Below are positions 1 through 5,064 of a DNA stretch of 5,674 nucleotides, piece by piece (positions within the stretch are counted from its first letter, which is position 1; each line of letters opens with the position of its first letter). Source of the DNA: JBAVEL01 sp049587715 (lineage in GTDB: Bacteria > Bacteroidota > Ignavibacteria > UBA10030 > UBA6906). The DNA lies in the NCBI GenBank assembly GCA_049587715.1, contig JBAVEL010000139.1:1-5674 (forward strand). Direction: 5' to 3'. The notes under the pieces are model-generated. The model saw nothing but the letters and a program-made list of their open reading frames with translations, was not told where the DNA came from and ran no database searches. The position numbers and the translations under genes were made by a program.

Positions 1-762
1 GTCAATGAAGTCGCGCAGGAACCAGAGCACGGAGCCGAAGTTCTGGAAATAGAGAATCCAGAAGCCCGAGTAGGCGAAGATCATCAGCATGAAGCGCGCA
101 TCGGCCAGCACCATGGCCGCTCCCGCAAGCACCTCCCGGACGGTCTTGGTGCTTCCGGGCCGCGGCGGATCCCTGTAGAGAAACAGGGTGGGAAGGAACA
201 TGAGGGCGCAGTAGAGGGAAGAAGCCCCGAACACGAGCCCCCAGGAGAATCCCCTCAGCACGCTGACCACCAGGGGGGCCAGAAACGCCCCCAGGTTGAT
301 CATCCAGTAGTAGATGCCGAACCCGAATGCCGAGTTGGATTCCGTTGTGGTGCGGGCGAGGGTGCCCGAGATGATGGGCTTGAAGAGCCCCGCCCCTGTG
401 GCCATCACAAGAAGGGAGGCGAAGACCGTCCCGTAGGCGGTCATCTGTCCGCTCAGGAAGTAGCCGGCGGAGAGGAAGGAGAATGCCACAAGCAGCATCC
501 GCCGGTACCCGTAGCGGTCCGCAAGGGCTCCTCCCAGAATGGGGACGACATAGGTGAGGGCGTAGATGAGTCCCTGGAGAAACCCCACGGACTGCTCCGA
601 GAACCCCAGGCCCCCCTCATGGATGCTGTCCGTGAGGTAGATGGCCAGGACCGAGTTCAGGCCGTAGTAGGCGGCCCGTTCGAAGAGCTCCATCACGTTG
701 GCCACCCAGAACACACGCGGAAACGACCGGAAAAAGCCGGTCTTCGCGCCCGTATCCGTCAT
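1..762 (-). CDS. POT/PTR-family proton-coupled peptide transporter (MFS), C-terminus beyond window
   Basis: This is the first 254 codons of an inner-membrane transporter of the major facilitator superfamily; the gene runs off the left edge, so about half of a usual 400-500 residue POT protein is present. I translated it from the ATG at 762. Residues 25-34 read ELFERAAYYG, matching the POT signature ExxERFxYYG apart from the Phe; family knowledge links its Glu and Arg residues to proton coupling. Residues 77-88 (GGALADRYGYRR) are the MFS loop 2-3 motif, 123-136 contain GAGLFKP and 150-163 contain YYWMINLGAFLAP, both typical of PTR proteins. Several hydrophobic segments separate these motifs. 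The start is supported by a Shine-Dalgarno GAAGGAG (plus-strand 772-778), 9 nt upstream. The small gene at 805-1062 lies 42 bp upstream on the same strand, suggesting co-transcription. The expected substrates are di- or tripeptides taken up with protons; the actual substrate cannot be read from the sequence. Confidence 0.88.
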   Translation of the reverse strand, partial: MTDTGAKTGFFRSFPRVFWVANVMELFERAAYYGLNSVLAIYLTDSIHEGGLGFSEQSVGFLQGLIYALTYVVPILGGALADRYGYRRMLLVAFSFLSAGYFLSGQMTAYGTVFASLLVMATGAGLFKPIISGTLARTTTESNSAFGFGIYYWMINLGAFLAPLVVSVLRGFSWGLVFGASSLYCALMFLPTLFLYRDPPRPGSTKTVREVLAGAAMVLADARFMLMIFAYSGFWILYFQNFGSVLWFLRDFID

Positions 763-804
763 GGGGATGTTCTCCTTCGGTGGGAGGACATTGGGGAGAA
801 GGGG

Positions 805-1062
805 TCAGGCGACCGGGGCATCGGGCCTGTACACCCAGCCCGGGCTCCGCTGCCGGATCTTCGCCAGGGGGAGACCCGATCGGAGCTCTTCCGCCACCGT
901 GCGGGCATAGCGTGCGGCCTGGTCTTCGTCCAGGAACCAGTCGGAGCACTCCACCCGCGTCCGGAGAGCCCCTTTCTTCAGGACGCGCACGATCCAGAGG
1001 GTTCCCAGGGACTCCGTGTGCGTCAGCTCGACTGTGAGCCGGTTTCCCGCATCCAGCGTCAT
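805..1062 (-). CDS. Small conserved-looking protein of unknown function, 85 aa
   Basis: I do not recognise a family. The protein is soluble-looking, with no signal peptide or membrane segment. It has a beta-rich-looking N-terminal half (MTLDAGNRLTVELTHTE, then LWIVRVLKK), followed by a charged helical stretch around residues 40-62 (DWFLDEDQAARYARTVAEEL). It ends in a short tail containing GWVYRPD. Codon third positions are strongly G/C, as in the neighbouring real genes, and the reading frame fills the gap between arfB and the transporter, so I regard it as a true gene. It ends 42 bp before the POT transporter start and shares its strand, so it is probably the first gene of that unit. No good Shine-Dalgarno is seen before the ATG at 1062, and the start codon sits only 5 bp from the divergent ATG at 1068. 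A slightly internal start or leaderless translation is possible. Confidence 0.6.
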   Translation of the reverse strand: MTLDAGNRLTVELTHTESLGTLWIVRVLKKGALRTRVECSDWFLDEDQAARYARTVAEELRSGLPLAKIRQRSPGWVYRPDAPVA

Positions 1063-1067
1063 GGTGC

Positions 1068-1544
1068 ATGATGGTACGGAGATCCGAAGAGAAAACCAAG
1101 GGCGGGCACCCCGTGAGGGGAGTCCGGGCGGGGAGGGGGGTCTTGATCCCCGAGGGGGAGCTCCGGGTGCGGTTCTCCCGGAGCGGAGGCCCCGGGGGGC
1201 AGCACGTGAACAAGGTCTCCACCCGGGTGGAGATCCTCTTCGACGTCAGGGCCTCCAGCGCCCTGACAACCCCCCAGAAGGAGACCATCCTGAAGACCCT
1301 CGGGAGCCGGCTCCTGGAAGGGGGCGTTCTCCGTGTGGCGGCCGATGAATCCCGCAGCCAGTGGGCCAACCGGAGGGCCGCCGCCCTCCGGCTGGGGGAG
1401 ATTCTGGAAACGGCCCTGAGAGTGCGGAAGAAGCGGAAGCCCACCCGTCCCCACGCGGGGTCACATGAAGAGCGTCTCCGGGCGAAGCGGCTGCGGGGCA
1501 GCAGGAAGGAGGGCCGCCGGGGCGCCGACCCCGGGGAGTATTGA
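1068..1544 (+). CDS. arfB: Alternative ribosome-rescue factor ArfB (peptidyl-tRNA hydrolase, class I RF-like)
   Basis: ArfB releases the nascent peptide from ribosomes stalled at the end of non-stop mRNAs. Residues 27-50 contain IPEGEL, then FSRSGGPGGQHVNK, whose GGQ (43-45) is the catalytic motif inserted into the peptidyl-transferase centre. The C-terminal tail from about 117 to 150 is strongly basic (KKRKPTRP at 121-128, then a run of Arg and Lys); in this family the tail lies in the empty mRNA channel and senses the missing message. At 158 aa it is short and lacks the codon-recognition domain of RF1/RF2, so it is not a standard release factor. The ATG at 1068 gives an N-terminus about 15 residues longer than E. 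coli ArfB; a GTG at 1113 would give a length closer to the family, and a TTG at 1143 has a GGGGAGG-like site before it. The start is therefore uncertain. The stop codon overlaps the putative promoter of the downstream phosphate genes. Confidence 0.88.
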   Translation: MMVRRSEEKTKGGHPVRGVRAGRGVLIPEGELRVRFSRSGGPGGQHVNKVSTRVEILFDVRASSALTTPQKETILKTLGSRLLEGGVLRVAADESRSQWANRRAAALRLGEILETALRVRKKRKPTRPHAGSHEERLRAKRLRGSRKEGRRGADPGEY

Positions 1545-1569
1545 ATCCCGTCTCCCATTCCCCTATCTT
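1541..1569 (+). promoter_or_regulatory. Putative promoter of the DUF47-pit unit
   Basis: TTGAAT (1541-1546), a 17-nt spacer and TATCTT (1564-1569) resemble a housekeeping sigma promoter. The -10 extended by two bases reads TATCTTTG, which also fits the TAnnTTTG box known from Bacteroidetes. The -35 overlaps the arfB stop codon. The predicted start of transcription near 1576 leaves a leader of roughly 40 nt before the ATG at 1618. No Pho-box-like direct repeats were recognised here. The call rests on sequence match and position only. Confidence 0.45.
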
Positions 1570-1617
1570 TGCGCCGTCCTCCGCTCGCTGCTCCATTCCT
1601 TCAACCCGAGGCCACCG

Positions 1618-2268
1618 ATGCGACTTGACGCCCTGCTCCATGCGCTCCTTCCGCGGGAGGAGAAGTTCTTCGCCGGACTCGAACGGGATGCCGACAACCT
1701 GGTGGAGGCGGCCCGGGTGTTCCGGGAGCTCATGAGGCCTTCTCTCTCTCCCCTTGGGCGCTCGCAGAGGATCAAGGAGGTGGAGGATCTGGAGCACCGG
1801 GGGGATGACATCACGCATCAGATCTACTCGGACCTCGCCTCCACGTTCATCACCCCCTTCGACCGCGAAGACATCCACCAGCTTGTCTCGAAGCTGGACG
1901 ACATCCTGGACTACCTGCGGGGTGCCGCCACCCGGATCTCCCTCTACAGGGTGGAGCAGATCACCCCCGAGATGGAGCGTCTTGCCGTGATGCTCCAGGA
2001 CTCGGTGGCGCACCTCCACAGGGCGATCCCCCTGCTCAGGGATCTGCGCCGGGCCTCCGACATCCGGGAGTCCCTGGTGCACATCCACAGCATCGAGAAC
2101 GACGCGGATGACCTGTTCGAGAGGGCCATTGCGGCGCTCTTCGATGAGTGCAAGGATCCCCTGGCCCTCATCAAGGCGAAGGAGATCCTGGTGAGCCTGG
2201 AGACCGCCACGGACCGCTGCGAGGACGCCGCCAACGTCATCGAGAGCATCATCGTGAAGAACGCCTGA
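1618..2268 (+). CDS. DUF47 / PhoU-like phosphate transport accessory protein
   Basis: This cytoplasmic, all-helical protein of 216 aa belongs to the DUF47 (PhoU-like, 'Pit accessory') family, which is usually encoded next to PiT phosphate permeases and is thought to modulate them. Visible features are acidic helical repeats of the PhoU type: IKEVEDLEHRGDDITHQIY at 52-70, FDREDIHQLVSKLDDILDYL at 81-100, IHSIENDADDLFERAI at 146-161 and a last helix with SLETATDRCEDAANVIE from about 192. The spaced Glu and Asp residues fit the metal-binding surface described for PhoU proteins. An open frame extends upstream to 1465, but that part overlaps arfB and is low-complexity. The ATG at 1618 gives the family N-terminus (MRLDALLHALLPREEKFF) and has a weak GAGG 7 nt before it. 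The pit gene begins 5 bp after the stop, so the two are almost certainly co-transcribed. Confidence 0.88.
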   Translation: MRLDALLHALLPREEKFFAGLERDADNLVEAARVFRELMRPSLSPLGRSQRIKEVEDLEHRGDDITHQIYSDLASTFITPFDREDIHQLVSKLDDILDYLRGAATRISLYRVEQITPEMERLAVMLQDSVAHLHRAIPLLRDLRRASDIRESLVHIHSIENDADDLFERAIAALFDECKDPLALIKAKEILVSLETATDRCEDAANVIESIIVKNA

Positions 2269-2273
2269 ACCTC

Positions 2274-3281
2274 ATGATCACCCTGGTAATCGTGATCATC
2301 GCGCTTGCCCTCCTGTTCGATTTCCTGAACGGGATGAACGACGCGGCCAATTCCATCGCCACGGTTGTCTCCACCCGGGTTCTCTCCCCGCGGCTCGCCG
2401 TGCTCTGGGCCGCCTTCTTCAATTTCGCCGCCGCCCTGGGATTCGGAGTGCACGTGGCCAACACCATCGGGAGGGGGATCGTGAACCCCTCCCTGGTGAC
2501 CCTGGAGGTGATCCTGGCCGCCCTGGTGGGCGGCATCGTCTGGACCCATGTCTGCACGCACTACGGGCTCCCCATCAGCGTGTCGCATGCCCTGATCGGG
2601 GCCCTGGCCGGGGCCGCCCTTCCGCGTGCGGGATGGGGAGCGCTCATCCCTGAGGGACTGGGGAAGGTGGCCCTCTTCATTGTCCTCTCTCCGATGATCG
2701 GGATGGTCCTGGGATACTTCTTTATGGTGGGATCTCTCTGGGCCGCCCGGCGTCGCCCGCCCGAAACGGTGGACCGGTTTTTCCGGGTGGGACAGCTTCT
2801 CTCCTCGGCCGCCTACAGTCTGGGACACGGGACGAACGATGCCCAGAAGACCATGGGCATCATCGCCCTCGTCCTGTACACCTCGGGTATCCACACCACG
2901 TTCCATGTGCCGCTCTGGGTGATTCTCTCGGCCCACGCGGCCATCGCCCTGGGGACCTACCTGGGCGGCTGGAAGGTGGTGCGGACCATGGGAATGCGGA
3001 TCACGCACCTGCGGCCCATCGGGGGTTTCAGCGCGGAGACGGCGAGTGCCGCCGTGTTGCTGGGGACGGCCCTGGCGGGGATACCCGTCAGCACCACGCA
3101 TACGATTGCAGGCGCCATCATGGGAGTTGGGTCTACCCGCCGGCTGAGCGCCGTGCGCTGGGGGGTGGCGGGAAAGATCGTCTGGGCCTGGGTGCTGACC
3201 ATTCCCGCTGCGGGGGCCATGGGCTGGCTGGTGTCGGTCATCCTGGCCGCTCTGGAACCTCTCTGGCGGCAGGGCGTTTGA
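2274..3281 (+). CDS. pit: PiT-family low-affinity inorganic phosphate permease
   Basis: This is an integral inner-membrane transporter importing phosphate (as metal-phosphate in characterised bacterial members) with protons or sodium. Both family signatures are intact: FDFLNGMNDAANS at residues 15-27 and GHGTNDAQKTMG at 184-195, which mark the inverted repeat of the fold. The partner motifs GLPISVSHALIGAL (98-111) and GIPVSTTHTIAGAIMG (269-284) are also present. Hydrophobic segments cover most of the 335 residues, with a charged cytoplasmic loop near 155-175 (WAARRRPPETVDRFFR). The length matches the short bacterial/archaeal PiT proteins rather than the roughly 500-residue E. coli PitA. The frame is open upstream to 2148, but that part overlaps the DUF47 gene. 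The ATG at 2274, 5 bp after that gene's stop, gives the proper N-terminus, with only a weak GAAG-type ribosome site, so translational coupling to DUF47 is likely. Confidence 0.94.
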   Translation: MITLVIVIIALALLFDFLNGMNDAANSIATVVSTRVLSPRLAVLWAAFFNFAAALGFGVHVANTIGRGIVNPSLVTLEVILAALVGGIVWTHVCTHYGLPISVSHALIGALAGAALPRAGWGALIPEGLGKVALFIVLSPMIGMVLGYFFMVGSLWAARRRPPETVDRFFRVGQLLSSAAYSLGHGTNDAQKTMGIIALVLYTSGIHTTFHVPLWVILSAHAAIALGTYLGGWKVVRTMGMRITHLRPIGGFSAETASAAVLLGTALAGIPVSTTHTIAGAIMGVGSTRRLSAVRWGVAGKIVWAWVLTIPAAGAMGWLVSVILAALEPLWRQGV

Positions 3282-3306
3282 TTTTAAGGGGGGGGTTCGG
3301 TATCTT
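3278..3306 (+). promoter_or_regulatory. Putative promoter of tRNA-Asn, with a G8 run in the spacer
   Basis: TTGATT (3278-3283), a 17-nt spacer and TATCTT (3301-3306) match the layout of the promoter proposed at 1541-1569. The -35 overlaps the pit stop codon (3279-3281). Transcription would start near 3313, leaving a leader of only about 4 nt before the mature tRNA at 3317. The spacer contains eight consecutive G (3288-3295). The alternative is read-through from pit. Confidence 0.45.
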
Positions 3307-3316
3307 GTACTGCGAT

Positions 3317-3388
3317 TCCGCGATAGCTCAATGGTAGAGCATGCGGCTGTTAACCGCAGGGTTGCAGGTTCGAGTCCTGCTCGCGGAG
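3317..3388 (+). tRNA. tRNA-Asn (anticodon GTT)
   Basis: A full cloverleaf can be folded by eye: acceptor TCCGCGA (3317-3323) with TCGCGGA (3381-3387); D stem GCTC/GAGC (3326-3329, 3337-3340) with loop AATGGTA; anticodon stem TGCGG/CCGCA (3342-3346, 3354-3358) with loop CTGTTAA giving anticodon GTT (3349-3351); T stem GCAGG/CCTGC around the loop TTCGAGT (3369-3375). The discriminator is G at 3388. No CCA is encoded, so it must be added by nucleotidyltransferase. The last 20 nt, from the T loop to the discriminator, are also the start of the long direct repeat found again at 5013, the classic arrangement for a tRNA gene used as an integration site. Confidence 0.96.
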
Positions 3389-3390
3389 CT

Positions 3391-3420
3391 GAAGAACCCC
3401 TGTATCCACAGGGGTTCTTC
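3391..3420 (+). terminator. Perfect 13-bp hairpin just after tRNA-Asn (probable terminator)
   Basis: GAAGAACCCCTGT (3391-3403) pairs perfectly with 3408-3420 around the 4-nt loop ATCC. It begins 2 nt after the tRNA ends, so it most likely terminates or bounds the tRNA transcript. The A-rich 5' foot and TTCTTC 3' foot resemble an intrinsic terminator, but no T run follows the stem (GCGTGATG). An identical copy stands at 5035-5064, where there is no complete tRNA to terminate, so it may have another role within the repeat. Confidence 0.6.
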
Positions 3421-3498
3421 GCGTGATGGCAGGACCTGTGACCGTATCTGTACCCTTGGGAACAGGATCCTCCACGCGGCGACAGGCCGTTCCCCCGA

Positions 3499-3527
3499 TT
3501 GACAATCCGGTTGCGGTTGTGTACCAT
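3499..3527 (+). promoter_or_regulatory. Promoter of the FISUMP gene (TTGACA-N17-TACCAT)
   Basis: A perfect -35 TTGACA (3499-3504), an optimal 17-nt spacer and a -10 TACCAT (3522-3527, four of six consensus bases) form a good sigma-70-type promoter. The whole 29-bp segment is identical in the second repeat copy at 5126-5154, although surrounding bases differ, which supports selection on it. Transcription would start near 3534, leaving a leader of about 150 nt before the ATG at 3684. Confidence 0.65.
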
Positions 3528-3683
3528 CCCCCAAGACCTGGGACGCCTCCAGCGGGCTCGGGTATCATTCCAACTGTTCCTTCCTGTTGACTATCGTGGC
3601 GACTGAAGTCCGGTCCCCCGCATGACAGCCGTGTCGCCGTTGCCTTTTCTGATTGTTCCCTGTGAACATCGGAGAGCCCCACC

Positions 3684-4817
3684 ATGATAGAGACCTTCTC
3701 ACCCCGCACGACAGGGCTCCTGTGGCTGTTGGGCGCGCTCGTTCTGTACGTCACCACTGTGGCCTACGCCCGGGGTCCCGAGAGCACCTATCCCGTCCAG
3801 GTTGAGTCCGGCTGGAACCTGCTCTCACTACCGGCGAGTGTCAGCAACGGAGACATAGGCGTTCTCTTTCCCACTGCCGCTTCCGCCGCGTTCACCTTCC
3901 GAGATCCTATCGGCTACGAGGAACAGGACACATTGCAGAGTGGTGTGGGATTCTGGCTGAAGTTCAACTCGCCGCAGACGGTGAGCATCGGAGGGGAGCT
4001 GCTTTTCGGAGACACGATAGAAGTTCATGCGGGGTGGAACATCATCGGCGCTCTCTCGGTACCGATAACAGTCGATTCGATGAAGACGGAACCGCCCGGG
4101 ATCCTCGGTTCGCAGTTTTTCCTGTTTCGACCAGGAGTGGGATACGAAGAGGCGGACACATTGTATCCAGGGTACGGGTATTGGGTCAAGGTAAATCAGG
4201 CTGGATCCATGGTGCTCTCAAGCGGGAGTGGTCTACCATGTCCCGGCACGCCGACGGTGTCGTGGGGCGGGAAGACGTACAACACCGTCCTGATAGGGAC
4301 GCAGTGCTGGTTGACGGAGAACCTTGACATTGGCACAATGGTCCCGGGGGCACAGAACCAGACGAACAACAGCATCATCGAGAAGTATTGCTACAACGAC
4401 AGCGCCGTCAACTGCGGCACATACGGAGGTCTGTATCAGTGGGATGAGGCGATGCAGTATGATATGGCGCAGGGGTCACAGGGTATTTGCCCGGCGGGTT
4501 GGCACATGCCGACGCTGGCGGAGTTCCAGACGTTGAGCGCTACGGTAGGGGGTGACGGGAATGCGCTGAAGGCGATCGGTCAGGGAACCGGCGCAGGTGC
4601 GGGCACGGACACCAGCGGCTTTTCTGCGCTGCTTGCGGGCTTCCGCAGCTACTATGGGTTCTTCTACGGTCTCGGCTACAACGGGTACTTCTGGAGTTCC
4701 ACGCAGTACGGTGCGACGTACGCGCATTACCTGTACCTGTACTACGGCGACGCGGCCCTCAACCTGTACTACGGCAACAAGGCCGACGGGTTTAGCGTCC
4801 GCTGCCTCGAGGATTAG
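3684..4817 (+). CDS. Secreted FISUMP-domain protein with two GWN-type beta repeats
   Basis: This is an exported surface or periplasmic protein of unknown precise role, 377 aa. A signal peptide covers residues 1-29 (hydrophobic core 11-22, probable cleavage after VAYA). Two related modules follow: one at about 38-105 and one at about 112-180. Each opens with GWN (GWNLLSLP, GWNIIGALS) and carries GYEE-DTL and then FWLK or YWVK, so they look like an internal duplication. Residues 194-375 are a FISUMP domain (Fibrobacter succinogenes major paralogous domain): GGKTYNTVLIGTQCWLTENL, GICPAGWHMPT at 267-277, YFWSST at 335-340 and the ending GFSVRC. Six cysteines (186, 208, 236, 244, 269, 374) could form disulfides. 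The C-terminal part is rich in Tyr and Gly. No lipobox or type IX secretion tail is evident. The start has GGAG 9 nt upstream (3671-3674). It is the only gene of its repeat unit and has its own promoter; recognition is by family pattern, and the ligand is unknown. Confidence 0.9.
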   Translation: MIETFSPRTTGLLWLLGALVLYVTTVAYARGPESTYPVQVESGWNLLSLPASVSNGDIGVLFPTAASAAFTFRDPIGYEEQDTLQSGVGFWLKFNSPQTVSIGGELLFGDTIEVHAGWNIIGALSVPITVDSMKTEPPGILGSQFFLFRPGVGYEEADTLYPGYGYWVKVNQAGSMVLSSGSGLPCPGTPTVSWGGKTYNTVLIGTQCWLTENLDIGTMVPGAQNQTNNSIIEKYCYNDSAVNCGTYGGLYQWDEAMQYDMAQGSQGICPAGWHMPTLAEFQTLSATVGGDGNALKAIGQGTGAGAGTDTSGFSALLAGFRSYYGFFYGLGYNGYFWSSTQYGATYAHYLYLYYGDAALNLYYGNKADGFSVRCLED

Positions 4818-5012
4818 TCTATTTGTCTGTTCTGCTATTTGCTTCTGTGGTGGCAAGCGGGGGGGGAGGTGTGCTCGGCAGGATCCGCGACCCATCCCGA
4901 GCACGAGGGGTGTACCCTTATCTGTACCCCTGTGGGTGTAACTCAGGCACACCCATGCGACTGCTGGACGCTCGTATGCCCTGAATGCGCTGATTTCTGC
5001 AGTTGAGAGTTC
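4818..5012. other. Gene-free tail of the first cassette: inverted repeats and a G8 run
   Basis: No credible gene is seen. The stretch holds eight G (4859-4866), an inverted repeat GTGCTCGG/CCGAGCAC (4871-4878 and 4897-4904, 18-nt loop), and a second one TGGGTGT/ACACCCA (4933-4939 and 4949-4955). The first could weakly terminate the FISUMP transcript but has no T run. Two TGTACCC motifs lie between them. The last bases, GTTCTTC (5009-5015), run into copy B of the long repeat and are complementary to GAAGAAC in its hairpin (5035-5041). Confidence 0.5.
4911..4929 (+). repeat. Short motif TATCTGTACCC / TGTACCC, candidate recombinase arm sites
   Basis: TGTACCC occurs at 4911-4917 and again at 4923-4929, the latter within TATCTGTACCC (4919-4929). 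The same 11-mer occurs at 3445-3455 and 5089-5099, at the exact right edge of the 87-bp identical block, always on the plus strand. It therefore flanks the tRNA-derived core at 5013 on both sides. This resembles the arm-type sites of tyrosine-recombinase attachment regions, but no integrase is present to support the assignment. Confidence 0.4.
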
Positions 5013-5034
5013 TTCGAGTCCTGCTCGCGGAGCT

Positions 5035-5064
5035 GAAGAACCCCTGTATCCACAGGGGTTCTTC
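5035..5064 (+). terminator. Second copy of the 13-bp hairpin
   Basis: Identical in stem and loop to 3391-3420. It lies 217 nt after the FISUMP stop codon and upstream of the next promoter, so it could end transcription from the first cassette and insulate the second. With no T run its terminator role is uncertain; it could equally be a structural part of the recombination site. Confidence 0.45.

Larger units (their letters stand above)
3369..3614 (+). repeat. Long direct repeat, copy A (tRNA 3' end + hairpin + promoter + leader)
   Basis: Bases 3369-3455 (87 bp) are identical to 5013-5099. The block consists of the tRNA-Asn 3' end from the T loop onward, the 13-bp hairpin and a further tail ending in TATCTGTACCC. 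Copy A then has 17 bp absent from copy B (3456-3472, containing the palindrome AGGATCCT). After that, similarity resumes through the promoter and leader to 3614. In the ungapped stretch 3528-3614 I count 17 mismatches in 87 positions, mostly transitions. Downstream of 3614 no clear similarity to copy B is seen until the start codons. Confidence 0.93.
3369..5012 (+). mobile_element. Candidate tRNA-Asn-anchored single-gene cassette (1644 bp unit)
   Basis: This unit is bounded on the left by the 3' end of tRNA-Asn and on the right by an exact copy of that end, as expected for DNA integrated at a tRNA attachment site. It holds a hairpin, a promoter, a leader and one exported FISUMP-protein gene, then a 195-nt tail with candidate recombinase arm sites (TGTACCC-type motifs at 4911 and 4919). 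Composition is less GC-rich than the adjacent pit gene. No integrase, transposase or excisionase gene is present, so it would depend on a recombinase encoded elsewhere. The DNA after the right repeat is not ordinary chromosome but a second unit of the same plan, so a tandem array, or simple duplication of a tRNA-linked locus, fits as well as a single inserted element. Confidence 0.5.

Noticed and set aside
617..1558. 313-codon minus-strand frame across the transporter start, the 85-aa gene and arfB
   Set aside because: It overlaps three better supported genes and its translation is Arg/Pro/Ser-rich without any domain.
1465..1617. Upstream extension of the DUF47 frame
   Set aside because: It overlaps the arfB end, is low-complexity and includes the likely promoter; the family N-terminus begins at 1618.
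2148..2273. Upstream extension of the pit frame into the DUF47 gene
   Set aside because: The extension is hydrophilic and Gly/His/Arg-rich, unlike any PiT N-terminus; the ATG at 2274 gives the expected first membrane segment.
3369..3455. True integron attC site
   Set aside because: Paired outer arms exist, but the GTTRRRY and RYYYAAC core boxes are missing, there is no integrase, and each unit has its own promoter, unlike typical promoterless integron cassettes.
1944..3527. 527-codon open frame on the minus strand opposite pit, the DUF47 gene and the tRNA
   Set aside because: It is antisense to two well-recognised genes and a tRNA, has low-complexity His/Gly/Arg/Pro-rich sequence, and is the usual artefact of GC-rich coding DNA.
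4625..4817. Confirmed diversity-generating retroelement target
   Set aside because: No reverse transcriptase, template repeat or initiation-of-mutagenic-homing element is in the window; Tyr/Ser/Asn-rich ends are normal for FISUMP domains.
5013..5032. Second tRNA-Asn gene
   Set aside because: Only the T loop, the 3' T stem and the 3' acceptor strand are present; no 5' half exists upstream of 5013.
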